Numbered from the stretch's first letter, positions 16,386-25,578 are shown. The stretch is 64,000 nt of DNA from Roseiarcus sp963813195 (GCA_963813195.1 CAWEYC010000022.1:83684-147683), one strand, 5' to 3'. The notes: a model not told the origin generated them from the sequence alone. Numbers and translations are program-made.

Positions 16386-17555
16386 TCACAGGCTAGCTTC
16401 GGAGGGGGCGCCGGCGGAAAGCCGATAACTGGCTTCGCCGGTCTGCTGACGCGCGCCCCTACGGACTTTTTGCCGGGGCGTCCAGAAGTCAAGCGGAGGG
16501 ATAGGCGCGAAGATGGGCGGGGGGATGTCCACGCTCTCGTCGCGGTCGTCATGTCTCCCGAACGACACTCGCCCAAGGTGCGACGCGAAGTGGACCTTGA
16601 TGGGACAGCCGCTGTGCGCGCCCCAGCTCTTGAGGGAGTTGACGTTCACCGTCTCAACGAACCGCCGCATGTCCTCGACCTTGCGGATGAGATCGACGGC
16701 CTCATTGAGCGCGGCATTGAGCACTTTGCAGGCTTCGCTCACCCCGGCGTCGTCCATGGCCTCAAGCTCGGCCTGCCATCGATCTCCGAAGTTGTAGGGC
16801 CGAAGGTGTCTTGCGCAAGCCGCGAGAGGCCCCGCGAGCGGTTTCATTTCGGGGTCCAGCATAGCGAAGCCGTGAAGCCGAAACTTGTCTTTGAGGATAT
16901 CGACCTCTTGGACGCGGGTCGTACCGTCAGCGTTCGGGCGAAACTCCTTGGACTTCGCCCATACCTTCAACGAGCCTCCCTCACGGACATGCTGCCACAA
17001 CACCAGACCCGAACGCCTCAGACCTTCGTGGAGCCGGGTACGAAACTGTTCGACTGCTCCCGCAACCTCCGCAGCTTGCTCGATGACACCGATCGCTTTC
17101 CTCAGCTTCGGAATATTCGACAACAGGTGGTTTCGGTCGTTCTTCGCCTCTTGCTCGTCGCGGTACAGGCGCTTCGCGCTTTCGTGGGCCTCGGGGTCCA
17201 GCGCGCGAAAGCAATCTCGCCCCACCAACCGAATTACCTTCTCCTGGGGGAACCACGCGATCATCCCTCCCAGGAACTTGCCGAAGGCCTCCCAGCAGCA
17301 TGGGCATGGCGTTTCCCTCCTGGAACGGTGCAGCTTTTCGGACATCTTAAACGTGCCAATGTAGACCGGAACAGCGCCCTTAGGGGGTGCCGTGTGCGTG
17401 TGGCCGGGATACGTGAAGGTGTAGTTGCCTTCGTCCAAATGCCTGTGGATTTTCTCGATTTCCGCCTCTGCGCTTTCGCGAGTTGGAAACCACGCCTTGA
17501 CCGTGCGGGATGACTCGGGGATGTCAAACCGCTCGGATTTATATTCTCTTACCAT
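16386..17555 (-). CDS. Hypothetical protein, 389 residues
   Basis: I do not recognise a family. The protein is charged and soluble. A CPCCW cluster (about residue 85, in ETPCPCCWEAFG) could bind a metal if paired with other residues, and a central part rich in Glu, Lys and Arg (residues 130-185) could be a coiled coil. The ATG at 17555 is preferred because GGGAG lies nine bases upstream; a GTG at 17573 is the alternative. Codon use is GC-rich and regular, so it is probably a real gene. It lies between two mobile-element remnants, with 40 bases to the ISL3 end downstream. Confidence 0.6.
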   Translation of the reverse strand: MVREYKSERFDIPESSRTVKAWFPTRESAEAEIEKIHRHLDEGNYTFTYPGHTHTAPPKGAVPVYIGTFKMSEKLHRSRRETPCPCCWEAFGKFLGGMIAWFPQEKVIRLVGRDCFRALDPEAHESAKRLYRDEQEAKNDRNHLLSNIPKLRKAIGVIEQAAEVAGAVEQFRTRLHEGLRRSGLVLWQHVREGGSLKVWAKSKEFRPNADGTTRVQEVDILKDKFRLHGFAMLDPEMKPLAGPLAACARHLRPYNFGDRWQAELEAMDDAGVSEACKVLNAALNEAVDLIRKVEDMRRFVETVNVNSLKSWGAHSGCPIKVHFASHLGRVSFGRHDDRDESVDIPPPIFAPIPPLDFWTPRQKVRRGARQQTGEASYRLSAGAPSEASL

Positions 17556-17817
17556 ATATCGTGTCTCCCACACGGGGATCTTGCTACATTTTGTAGCTTA
17601 ATTTTACGCCGCCAGTAAGACCGTATTCGATTTGTTCTACACATGCAGGGCTCCCATTCAGCCCGCCTTGGCCAAGCAAATACGAGCGAGGCCGCGCAGT
17701 CTAATCCGTCGAGCCATATGAAATATATTCGTCCATCCATATGGTCAGGCAAAACGCGACCGAACCCGCCCCGCAGCTAGGCGTCCAGGAAATCTGTAGG
17801 GGCCTCCCCTATCCAGT

Positions 17818-17861
17818 GCGAGCCGATACGGATTTTCGCTCATGATCAGGACAGCGTCCGC
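17818..17861 (-). pseudogene. 44-base relic of a second recD-like helicase gene
   Basis: Bases 17818-17861 match bases 21903-21946 inside the RecD-like helicase gene with about three mismatches and the same orientation (GCGAGCCGATACGGATT, then CGCTCATGATC, then GGACAGCGTCCGC). Flanking bases do not match. It is a scrap of a second, deleted copy of that gene. The surrounding bases 17600-18080 hold nothing else I can identify. Confidence 0.6.
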
Positions 17862-18084
17862 ACAGTGATTATTTCGGCTTGATCGACTGACGACGGACGT
17901 CGAGACGACCCTCGCTCCGTGGCGAGTGCGGCGGTGGCCTCAGCGCATGCAGCCTCCGGATCGGGGGGCCTCGTCCCGTTTCGTAACTGAGAATGCTTCC
18001 TGACCGGCAGCGCTGGACCGGGGTAGACCTTCCCGCGCCCCCCCGACCCCCCTCTCCCCATTTGTGGTATCGGAAAACGCATTT

Positions 18085-18400
18085 CTTTCGATTTCGTAAC
18101 AGGTTAAGCCAAGTCACGACGCTGGACGAACGCGAGTAAAAACTCGCTCGAACTCGCTGGTCATCACGCCTCGCAGTTTCCGTTCATGTCTGGCGGGAAC
18201 AACGAACGTGTCATGGGGTCACTATCCGCGCGAGACCCAGGAGCTAGTGTTCGACGCGCACGATCGCGCTTTCTCTCGCTCATCGACGGCGAAACGGCAA
18301 TACTCGCGATCATCATCGTGCCCGAGACCGCTTGATCAGACCGTGACTTCGTCACCGGGCTGCTAGGGAAGAGCCTTTGCATCCAGAGGGGCCCCCGCAC
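18085..18400 (-). pseudogene. Eroded C-terminus of a polymerase-like gene (second copy at 62.2-63.5 kb)
   Basis: Read on the minus strand, fragments in different frames (DREYCRFAVDERERKRDRAR; FVVPARHERKLRGVM; SEFERVFTRVRPAS) line up with the end of the frameshifted gene at 62160-63520 (FVVPARHEL; WKLRAVMDAELERYVASVRP). DNA similarity continues 3' through GAAAGAAATGC and the poly-C tract near 18045 and 62125. No usable frame remains. Confidence 0.6.
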
Positions 18401-18465
18401 ACAATTCATAGTGATTAGCGTTCTATCTCCACGCACCATGGCGGTTCGCGCTCCTCGAATCGAAG

Positions 18466-18783
18466 TCAAGAGCCTTCGTCTACTTTCCATGCGTCATTCA
18501 CCGCCTTTGCCCAGGCGGAGTAGACTTCCGAAGCACCGATGCGGAATGTCGCTCCGACAGGCGTAAGAACTGCCCGGCGACGCCCTGAGGCGTCGACTTC
18601 GAAAAGCGGACACCCCAGGAAAGCCTCGACGCGATTCAGAGATTCGCTGACCATCGTCAGGCTCACCTCAGCGAAGGCTGCCGTTCGTCGGAAGGCGCCG
18701 GCTCCGCCCTCGTCGACCTCCACCAGCAAAGCCGAGACGATATATATATCACGCATTGTCACTGTTGGATTAGGCTTAGGCAT
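18466..18783 (-). CDS. Stand-alone winged-HTH protein of LysR type
   Basis: The 105-residue product corresponds to only the DNA-binding part of a LysR-type regulator. A helix-turn-helix spans about residues 28-62 (GAFRRTAAFAEVSLTMVSESLNRVEAFLGCPLFE), followed by the wing (GRRRAVLTPVGATF) and the linker helix. The usual 200-residue effector domain is absent: the frame closes in WKVDEGS. It may be a natural HTH-only regulator or a truncated gene. A tandem repeat array and TTCATGAA repeats lie upstream (18857-19154) and could hold its operators. Confidence 0.55.
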   Translation of the reverse strand: MPKPNPTVTMRDIYIVSALLVEVDEGGAGAFRRTAAFAEVSLTMVSESLNRVEAFLGCPLFEVDASGRRRAVLTPVGATFRIGASEVYSAWAKAVNDAWKVDEGS

Positions 18784-18856
18784 ATTAATTGATCACTTGC
18801 CAAATGGTCTCAGCCGATCCTCGGGGAAAATCGTTGCAAAACTGTTTGAGGTTCCC

Positions 18857-19025
18857 GAGCGGCCTTTGTTCGGCAATGCCGAGTGACCTCTGTTCGGAAA
18901 TGCCGAGCAGCCTCTGTTCGGAAATGCCGAGCAGCCTCTGTTCGGAAATGCCGAGCGGTCTCTGTTCGGAATCGCCGAGCGGTCTCTGTTCAGGCTCGCC
19001 TCAGTTTCTGTTCGGGATCGCCGAT
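18857..19025. repeat. 24-bp tandem repeat array, about 6.5 copies
   Basis: Seven contiguous units share a 24-base pattern, best seen in the middle copies (CAGCCTCTGTTCGGAAATGC then CGAG). The outer copies are diverged. Units abut with no spacers. All forward frames translate as an 8-residue repeat of the MPSSLCSE type, but no plausible gene contains them. The array sits about 75 bases upstream of the HTH gene on the opposite strand, so iterons or regulator-binding repeats are possible. Confidence 0.8.
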
Positions 19026-19082
19026 CAGTCCTTGGTTGCGTCAAGTATCCAACGTCAAATCAACATATTGAAATGAAAGATC

Positions 19083-19175
19083 GTTCATGAAGTTCATGCC
19101 GCTCCCGCGACGACCATCGGCGTGGCGCGCCGATGGCAGTTCATGAAGTTCATGTCGCGCCCGTGAAGACCATCT
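19083..19175. repeat. Two direct copies of a TTCATGAA-centred element
   Basis: GTTCATGAAGTTCATG occurs at 19083 and again at 19139, 56 bases apart. Each is followed by a similar 20-base tail (CCGCTCCCGCGACGACCATC versus TCGCGCCCGTGAAGACCATC), so the whole is an imperfect 36-base direct repeat. TTCATGAA is a perfect palindrome and the half-site GTTCATG is repeated within each copy, which looks like a dimeric operator. Between the copies lies a further inverted repeat, CCATCGGCG / CGCCGATGG. The rest of 19176-19384 holds nothing I recognise. Confidence 0.5.
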
Positions 19176-19384
19176 GCATCTGAGCGACGTTCCGATGGGG
19201 CCGCCAAAACGTTCCTAGAACCGCAGTTCGCGCCGCGTCTCGCGGGTGAACGTCGAATTCATCGTTCTCGGAAGTACCCTGATTTGACCCCGTCCTCACC
19301 CATCATTTCAATATTTCAATCGCATTTCGCACCTGTGGGAGTTCGGACCCACGCTTCCTCACACCTGCAACTACGAGGGAGCAA

Positions 19385-20260
19385 TCAATGCGGCCCCGAG
19401 ACGCCGGGTCGCTCGAACGGCATGTCGAATGCAAAGAAGCGATCGAACAGAGCGGATTTCCTATAGAAGTGGCGCTGTCCCAACCGAACGCCTGGAATTT
19501 CTTCTGACTGATATTCCAAGAGACCAAACCAAAGCAGAGGCCGCAAAATACGAGCCTCCACCAACATCGACCCGGTATCCCACGTCGATTCGAGAACCCC
19601 AATGTTCGGTATCGCGCAAAGGCGGGCCAATTTCTCCGGCGTTTGCCAAGTCGAAGCGGAGACTGACAGCGACCAGAACAAAACGCCTGCGTCGAACTGC
19701 GGCCATGTTCCAAACATGCCTCGCCCGAGATAACCGATATCGGCATGCCAGAAGGTGATGTGGAAGAGGATCGCTTGCAATGCTCGTCGGCGAGGTTCTT
19801 TGAGCAGATCACGTCCGAGCTGTGTTAACCTTAGGGTGCTTCGATAGGTTCGAACAAGCTTCGCTTGGGTCGCTATATGCCTGACGAAAAAAAGCGGAAG
19901 GAAGTCGGGCTCGTTGAGCACCTTATGGTACCGATAGGCTTCCGCTCGATTGAACTCCGGCCACTCAAACAGGTCGATCATATCGGCCACGACCGCTCGG
20001 GATAAATTGCCCGTCGCCGTCAATTTTAACCCGTCACCCAGGGACGCGCTTTTCAGGAACAATAGCGTGTTGCGCGTTACCGCAGATAGCGAGATTTCGA
20101 AGTCGTTCAGATCCTGGGCAAGCGATAGCGCGCGATTCTCTCTCGATGGTTCCTGCCGTAACGCGTTGAGGCTTTCGAATGTGAGCAAGGTCCAGGCCGG
20201 CTCGACGCCTCCGAGCCAACGGATCACATTCGGATTTTGCAGGAAACCAGGAGCGACCAT
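19385..20260 (-). CDS. Conserved-looking hypothetical protein downstream of the RecD-like helicase
   Basis: The 291-residue product is not recognised. It is mostly alpha-helical by composition, soluble, with many Trp/Phe residues and no signal peptide. Its ATG lies 3 bases after the helicase stop, so the two genes form an operon and probably work together on the mobile element. A helix-rich segment (LRLTQLGRDLLKEPRRRALQAILFH, about residues 145-170) recalls winged-HTH proteins, but this is weak. Codon use is somewhat less GC-biased than in the core region. Confidence 0.65.
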   Translation of the reverse strand: MVAPGFLQNPNVIRWLGGVEPAWTLLTFESLNALRQEPSRENRALSLAQDLNDFEISLSAVTRNTLLFLKSASLGDGLKLTATGNLSRAVVADMIDLFEWPEFNRAEAYRYHKVLNEPDFLPLFFVRHIATQAKLVRTYRSTLRLTQLGRDLLKEPRRRALQAILFHITFWHADIGYLGRGMFGTWPQFDAGVLFWSLSVSASTWQTPEKLARLCAIPNIGVLESTWDTGSMLVEARILRPLLWFGLLEYQSEEIPGVRLGQRHFYRKSALFDRFFAFDMPFERPGVSGPH

Positions 20261-20263
20261 GGG

Positions 20264-22483
20264 TCAGCGCGCCATCGTCGCGATGGATGATGCATTGGAG
20301 GCTTCGAGCCGCAGCCATTCGTCAAGTTTCGACCAGCGTCTTCGACCCGACACGTTGCGGACGGCGATCGCGATCGCCTTCTTCTGGCCGACCAAGATCA
20401 CTAGCCGCTTGCCACGCGTGATGCCGGTGTAGAGCAGATTCCGTTGAAGCATCGCGTAATGCTGGGTCAGAACCGGGATGATCACGGCGGGGTATTCAGA
20501 GCCTTGGCTCTTATGGATGGTGGCGGCATAGGCGGGAACCAGAGTGTCGAGTTCGCCGAAGCCGTAGCTCACCGAACGTCCGTCGAAGCTGGCCGTCAGT
20601 TCGCCCGCCTCGGGATCGACGTCGCCGACATAGCCGATATCGCCGTTGTACACTTCCTTGTCATAATCATTCTCGATCTGCATGACCTTGTCGCCCGGCG
20701 CGAACGTCCAGCCAAATCGCTCGACTTTTCGTTCACCCGCCGGGTTGAGGGCGGCCTGGAGTTCGATATTGAGCGACCGCGCGCCTACGCCGCCGCGGTT
20801 CATCGGACATAACACCTGGATGTCGCGGATGGGGTTCAACCCGAAGCGCCTCGGAATTCGGGTCTTCACCAATTCCAGGATCCGCAGAACGGCTGTCTCC
20901 GGCTCTTCCGCCGGGACGAAATAGAAGTCGCTTTCGGTGTTGGACGTGGCGAGGTCCGGCATCAGGCCTTGGTTCAGGCGGTGAGCGTTCACGATGATCC
21001 GGCTTTCGGCGGCTTGCCGGAATACCTCGGTCAGTCGCACGACCGGCAAAGCTCCGGAGTCGATAATGTCTGCCAATATTTGGCCGGGTCCGACAGAGGG
21101 AAGTTGGTCGATATCCCCGACGATAAGCATCGCCGAGCTGTCGGGGATCGCTTTTGTTAGCGCCTGCATCAGCATGACATCGACCATAGAGGCTTCGTCG
21201 ATGACGAGGAGATCACAATCGAGGGGATTGTCGGCGTTGCGCTTGAACCCGCCGTCCTTGGGATCGACCTCCAGGAGCCGATAAATCGTCTTAGCCTCGA
21301 CGCCGGTGGCCTCTGTCATGCGCTTGGCGGCCCGCCCGGTGGGAGCGCAGAGCAAGAGCTTTATGCCCTTGGCGGCGAGAATCCGAAGGATCGAATTGAC
21401 GATGGTGGTTTTGCCGACGCCCGGGCCGCCCGTAATGACGAGCGCCTTGGCCTTCAAAGCCAGACGGATGGCGGCTCGCTGACTTTCGGCAAGCTTCAGA
21501 CCGCTGCGCGCCTCGACCCAAGGAACGGCCTTTTCAGAATCGATCCATGCCCAGGGCAACCGACTATTCAGAATTCGCATTAGCCGATCCGCAATCGCCT
21601 GCTCGGCCCTGTACAGGCCCGCAAGGAACGTGCAGGCGGTGTCGCCCACTTTGTCGGCGATCACGTTGCCCTCGGACCGTTCGAATTCGAGGGCAGCGAA
21701 TATCAATTCCCGCGGCGCTTCGAGCAATTCCTCCGCTAGCGGGATCAGTTTATCTGTCGGCAGTCCGCAGTGACCCTCGTCCATCGCTTCGGTCAACGCG
21801 TAGGAAATTCCGGCGCGCAAACGGATCATCGCGGTCTTTTCGATGCCAAGCTTCATGGCGATCGCGTCCGCAGTCTTGAACCCGATGCCTCGGATATCCC
21901 GCGCGAGCCGATACGGATTCTCGCTCATGATCTGGACAGCGTCCGCGCCGTAAGTCTTGAAGATGCGAACTGCGCGGGCCGTTCCGACCCCGTTGCTGTG
22001 CAGGAAGACCATGATCTCTCGGACGATCTTCTGCTCGGCCCAGGCGTCGGTGATTCGTTTGGCTCGAACCGCTCCGATGCCGGTCACCTCGCGAAGTCGG
22101 TCGGGCTCGGCCTCGATGACGTCGAAGACCTTATCTCCGAACGCTTTGACCATTTTCTTCGCGTAGACCGGCCCGATCCCGCGTATCATTCCCGAGCCCA
22201 GATATTTCTCGATGCCGTCGATCGAACTCGGCGACGACGTCCTGAGGAATCGCGCCCTGAATTGCTGGCCGTGCGTGCGGTCGTTGGTCCATTCGCCTGA
22301 CGCGGTGATCCACTCGCCGGCGGAGATGATCGCGGCGTGTCCGACCACGGTCACCAAATCGCGATGTCCACGCGCTTTCGCCCTAAGAACGCAGAAGCCG
22401 TTCTCAGGATTGTGGAAGGTTACTCGCTCGACCAGACCGGCGAGCACCTCCTGCGTTGATGACGTTTCGGGCGGTGATTTCAT
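20264..22483 (-). CDS. RecD2-like ATP-dependent DNA helicase
   Basis: This SF1B 5'-to-3' DNA helicase of the RecD2/TraA-helicase type has 739 residues. The N-terminal OB-like part (VTFHNPENGFCVLRAKARG) and tandem helix-hairpin-helix region (GIGPVYAKKMVKAFGDK; VTGIGAVRAKRITDAW; IRGIGFKTADAIAMKLGI) precede the motor. The motor shows Walker A in TGGPGVGKTT, DEASMVD (motif II), GDIDQLPSVGPG (motif III) and the C-terminal AATIHKSQGSEYPAVI and YTGITRGKRLVIL. Stand-alone RecD2 genes are common on alphaproteobacterial plasmids and integrative elements. ATG at 22483 is given; TTG at 22549 is an alternative. It leads an operon with the 291-residue gene. Confidence 0.93.
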   Translation of the reverse strand: MKSPPETSSTQEVLAGLVERVTFHNPENGFCVLRAKARGHRDLVTVVGHAAIISAGEWITASGEWTNDRTHGQQFRARFLRTSSPSSIDGIEKYLGSGMIRGIGPVYAKKMVKAFGDKVFDVIEAEPDRLREVTGIGAVRAKRITDAWAEQKIVREIMVFLHSNGVGTARAVRIFKTYGADAVQIMSENPYRLARDIRGIGFKTADAIAMKLGIEKTAMIRLRAGISYALTEAMDEGHCGLPTDKLIPLAEELLEAPRELIFAALEFERSEGNVIADKVGDTACTFLAGLYRAEQAIADRLMRILNSRLPWAWIDSEKAVPWVEARSGLKLAESQRAAIRLALKAKALVITGGPGVGKTTIVNSILRILAAKGIKLLLCAPTGRAAKRMTEATGVEAKTIYRLLEVDPKDGGFKRNADNPLDCDLLVIDEASMVDVMLMQALTKAIPDSSAMLIVGDIDQLPSVGPGQILADIIDSGALPVVRLTEVFRQAAESRIIVNAHRLNQGLMPDLATSNTESDFYFVPAEEPETAVLRILELVKTRIPRRFGLNPIRDIQVLCPMNRGGVGARSLNIELQAALNPAGERKVERFGWTFAPGDKVMQIENDYDKEVYNGDIGYVGDVDPEAGELTASFDGRSVSYGFGELDTLVPAYAATIHKSQGSEYPAVIIPVLTQHYAMLQRNLLYTGITRGKRLVILVGQKKAIAIAVRNVSGRRRWSKLDEWLRLEASNASSIATMAR

Positions 22484-22777
22484 GTGGGAGGGAAGATCGC
22501 CGGTTTTCCGAACGCGCGCCACCCCGGGCTTGCTTTTATGGCCGGGCAATTGTCGATCGCCGGCGGCTCGTGGATCTCGTCAGGCGTGCCCGTTTGGCGC
22601 GAGCGGATGGTATGCTCCACCCCGGAATCGATCTTTCCGATTTTCGCGAACGCGGTTGGAGCTGAGCGGCCCCTAGTGTAGCGAAAGCCCCTGATGCGGT
22701 GCGGGCGCCGCGCAGCCGCGACTGCCCGTCCTGGTCGGTCGTCAAATAGAGAGTGAGAGTTCGGCCGGGTTTTCCGT

Positions 22778-22829
22778 GACGGGTTGAGGTCGCGAGAGAG
22801 GCTCGCGGCGCCCGTCGCGGAGATCCGCG
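22778..22829 (+). ncRNA. Two-stem leader RNA before the ArdC gene (radC-motif-like)
   Basis: An outer stem GACGGG (22778-22783) / CCCGTC (22811-22816) encloses an inner stem CGCGAG (22791-22796) / CTCGCG (22802-22807) with a 5-base loop, a 7-base 5' spacer and a 3-base 3' spacer. It is followed directly by GCGGAG, the Shine-Dalgarno, and the ATG. The same architecture with different inner-stem bases occurs before parB (23890) and in looser form before the large helicase gene (30740). The radC RNA motif is known from 5' leaders of antirestriction, methyltransferase, integrase and radC genes, which fits the context. Identity with it is inferred from context, not from alignment. The rest of the 22484-22777 gap holds nothing I can name. 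Confidence 0.65.
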
Positions 22830-23792
22830 ATGTCCAGACATGACCGCAGCGCCCGTTCCGGCGAGAACCGGGCGACCTTCTATGCCGAAATCACCGACAA
22901 GATCATCGCCGAGTTGGAGGCGGGCCGTGTCCCTTGGGTCCAGCCTTGGGGAACGGCGGCGGCGAAGGCGCCGCTGGCCATGCCGCGCAACGCCGCGACC
23001 CATCGGCCGTATTCCGGGATCAATGTGCTGATCCTCTGGGGCGCCGTTGTCGAGCGCGGCTTCTCCGGCCAGAGCTGGCTCACCTTCCGGCAGGCGCTCG
23101 GTCTCGGCGGCCATGTCCGAAAGGGCGAGCGCGGCGCGACCGTCGTCTACGCCGATCGCTTCACGCCGGAGGACGAACGTCGCCGCGCCGAGCGAATCGG
23201 TGAAGAGCCTGGAGCGATCCCGTTTCTCAAGCGCTTCACCGTCTTCAACGTCGACCAGTGCGACGGGCTGGCCGAAGAGATCGCGACTGCCGCGCCGCCA
23301 CCGCCGGAGACGCTCATCCTGCCGCAGGCCGAGGCTTTGATCGCCGCCACCGGCGCGGATTTCCGCATCGGCGGCGCGCGCGCATTCTATCACCCAGGAG
23401 AAGACTTCGCGCAGGTTCCTCCTCCGCAAGCCTATTTCGAGCCGATCAATTGGCACCGGACGGCCTTCCATGAGCTATCGCATTGGGCCGGGGCAGCCTT
23501 CAAACTCGGCAGGGATATCTCCGGCTCCTTCGGCTCCAAATCCTACGCCCGCGAGGAGCTGGTCGCCGAGATGGCGGGGGCTTTCGTCTGCGCCTCGCTC
23601 GGCATTGCCCCGACGGTGCGGCACGCCGACTATATCGGCTCCTGGGTGGACGTGCTGCGCGAGGACGACCGCGCCATCATCCGCGCCGCCAGCGCGGCCT
23701 CGAAAGCGGCCGACTTTCTGTTGGCGTTCCAGCCCGATCGGGTCGAATCGGTCGACGCCACCGCGATGAGCGGCGAACGGGACGCCGCGTGA
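22830..23792 (+). CDS. ardC: ArdC-type antirestriction protein with zincin domain
   Basis: ArdC-like proteins bind single-stranded DNA and protect incoming plasmid DNA against type I restriction. The 320-residue product has the N-terminal ssDNA-binding domain (FYAEITDKIIAELEAGRVPWVQPW, NAATHRPYSGINVLIL, GERGATVVYAD) and a C-terminal zincin-like metallopeptidase domain with HELSHW at about residue 214 and the third-ligand region YAREELVAEMAGAF. Length matches the family. Its leader carries a structured RNA. The gene is an early-expressed backbone gene of conjugative elements and here precedes parB. A second, fragmentary ArdC C-terminus lies at 46281-46487. Confidence 0.92.
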   Translation: MSRHDRSARSGENRATFYAEITDKIIAELEAGRVPWVQPWGTAAAKAPLAMPRNAATHRPYSGINVLILWGAVVERGFSGQSWLTFRQALGLGGHVRKGERGATVVYADRFTPEDERRRAERIGEEPGAIPFLKRFTVFNVDQCDGLAEEIATAAPPPPETLILPQAEALIAATGADFRIGGARAFYHPGEDFAQVPPPQAYFEPINWHRTAFHELSHWAGAAFKLGRDISGSFGSKSYAREELVAEMAGAFVCASLGIAPTVRHADYIGSWVDVLREDDRAIIRAASAASKAADFLLAFQPDRVESVDATAMSGERDAA

Positions 23793-23889
23793 AGATTGCG
23801 CTCGCGCCCGCGGAAAGCCGGTCTTCTGTCTTGCGGCTCTCGTGGGACCGCGGCCTCAAGGAGAGGGAGAGGAAGGCCGGGGATTTCGT

Positions 23890-23942
23890 GACGGGTCGGA
23901 GGCCGAGAGAGTCTCTCGGCCGCCCGTCGCGGAGAATCCGAT
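23890..23942 (+). ncRNA. Two-stem leader RNA before the ParB gene (radC-motif-like)
   Basis: Outer stem GACGGG (23890-23895) / CCCGTC (23923-23928), inner stem CCGAGA (23903-23908) / TCTCGG (23914-23919), loop of 5 bases, 5' spacer of 7 and 3' spacer of 3 bases: the same geometry as the copy at 22778. The inner stem has changed on both sides, which is compensatory change and argues for an RNA structure under selection. GCGGAG (Shine-Dalgarno) and the parB ATG follow at the same distance. Confidence 0.65.
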
Positions 23943-25473
23943 ATGGCAAGCGCCATTCAGAAGATCACCCTCAGCGCCTCGCGCGACATCCCTTTCAACA
24001 AGCTGGCGCTCAGCCAGTCGAACGTCCGGCGCGTGAAGGCCGGCGTCTCGATCGAGGAACTGGCGGAGGACATCGCGCGCCGCACCCTGTTGCAGAGCCT
24101 CAGCGTCCGAGCGGTTGTCGACACAGAGGGCAAGGAGACCGGCATGTTCGAAGTGCCGGCCGGCGGGCGGCGTTTCCGCGCGCTCGAGCTGCTGGTCAAG
24201 CAGAAGCGCCTGGCGAAGACCGCGCTGATTCCTTGCGTCGTTCGCGAGGGTGGCATCGCGGAAGAGGATTCGCTGGCCGAGAACATTCAGCGCGCGCCGC
24301 TCCACCCGCTCGATCAATTCCGCGCCTTCCAGGCGTTGCGTGAAAAAGGCCTCGGCGAAGAGGAGATCGCCGCGCGTTTCTTCGTTGCGCCGACCGTGGT
24401 GAAGCAGCGCCTGCGCCTCGCCGCCGTCTCCGACAAGCTTCTCGACGCCTACGGGGCGGACGGCATGACTTTGGAATTGTTGATTGCGTTCGCCGTCACC
24501 AGCGATCACGCGCGCCAGGAGCAGGTCTGGGAGAGCGTCAGCCGCTCCCATAACAGGGAACCTTATCTCATTCGCCGTCAGCTCACCGAGGGCGCCGTGC
24601 GGGCCGCGGACCGTCGCGCGCGGTTCGTCGGCGTCGAGGCTTACGAGGCCGCCGGCGGCGCGATCCTGCGCGATCTCTTCCAGCACGACGACGGCGGCTG
24701 GCTCCAGGATCCGGCGCTGCTCGATCGGCTCGTCGCCGAAAGGCTCCACGCCGAGGCCGATACCCTGCGGTCGGAGGGCTGGAAGTGGATCGCGATCGCG
24801 ACCGACTTGCCCTATGGCCACACCGCCGGACTGCGTCGTCTCAGATAGCTGCCTGGAGGTCACGGCGAAGCATTCCGGCTTCGCCGCGCAAGCGCCGGGC
24901 TTGGCGGATACTCTCTCGGCCAAGGCGATCGAGGCGCGGCATGAGCGATGGGCCAAGCAGCTGCCAGAGAAGCCCGATGACCTCTGGGATGCGCTGACCG
25001 GGTTCGACGGCGACAGCCAGGCGGCGCTCTTCGCCCACTGCGCCTCACTCGCGGTCAATGTGGTGAAGGAGCCATGGAACCGGCGTCCGAACGCATTCGC
25101 CCATGGCGACCAGCTCGCTAACGTCCTCAATCTCGACATGGCCGCCGCCGGCTGGGCGCCGACGGTCGACAATTATCTCGGCCGGGTTCCGAAGACGCGC
25201 ATCCAGGAAGCGGTGCGCGAAGCCAAGGGCGAGCACGCGGCGCAGCTCATCGAGCACCTGAAGAAGGCCGACATGGCCAAGGAGGCCGAGCGCCTCTTGG
25301 ACGGCTCAGGCTGGCTGCCGGAACCGCTGCGGCTGCCGCAGGCGACTTCGTTCGTTCCCTCGTCCGACGAAGCCGAGACCGTGGCGCTGCCCGCTTTCCT
25401 CGCCGACGCCGATGACGAGGCTGCGGACGCCAAAACCGAAGAGCCTCAGCGGCAGACCATCGCGGCCGAGTGA
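23943..25473 (+). pseudogene. ParB/RepB/Spo0J family protein with an internal deletion and frameshift
   Basis: The first 300 residues in frame one contain the ParB nuclease-like domain (LSQSNVRRVKAGVSIEELAE, VPAGGRRFRALELL, ENIQRAPLHPLDQFRAF) and the KorB-like HTH (GLGEEEIAARFFVAPTVVKQRL). At the end GHTAGLRRL the frame stops at 24848. The C-terminal domain then continues in another frame from DSCLEVTAKHSGFAAQAPGLADT to the stop at 25473. In long ParB-like proteins of mobile elements these two parts are separated by some 200 or more residues. A central deletion with the join near 24842 explains the sequence. The remnant could still make a 301-residue N-terminal protein. Confidence 0.85.
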
Positions 25474-25483
25474 GCCGCAGCAA

Positions 25484-25503
25484 GGGGCGGCTTCGGCCGC
25501 CCC
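25484..25503 (+). terminator. Terminator hairpin after the ParB-like gene
   Basis: Perfect 8-bp stem GGGGCGGC / GCCGCCCC closed by a TTCG tetraloop, followed by GCGTTTCTT. It begins 11 bases after the ParB stop. TTCG-capped stems of this strength are typical intrinsic terminators or processing barriers. Confidence 0.65.
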
Positions 25504-25533
25504 GCGTTTCTTCACCCAAACATTTCCTCCGAG

Positions 25534-25555
25534 AGCCCGGCAGCCGCGCCGGGCT
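25534..25555 (+). terminator. Second GC-rich hairpin, upstream of the 137-residue gene
   Basis: Stem AGCCCGGC (25534-25541) / GCCGGGCT (25548-25555), 6-base loop, followed by TCTTCGTTT. It lies between the first terminator and the next start codon, so it is either a second terminator or a leader structure. Confidence 0.5.
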
Positions 25556-25578
25556 TCTTCGTTTCCGCGAGACCGATC

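Noticed and set aside
18857..19025. CRISPR array
   Set aside because: The 24-base units abut without spacers and there is no cas gene nearby; it is a simple tandem repeat.
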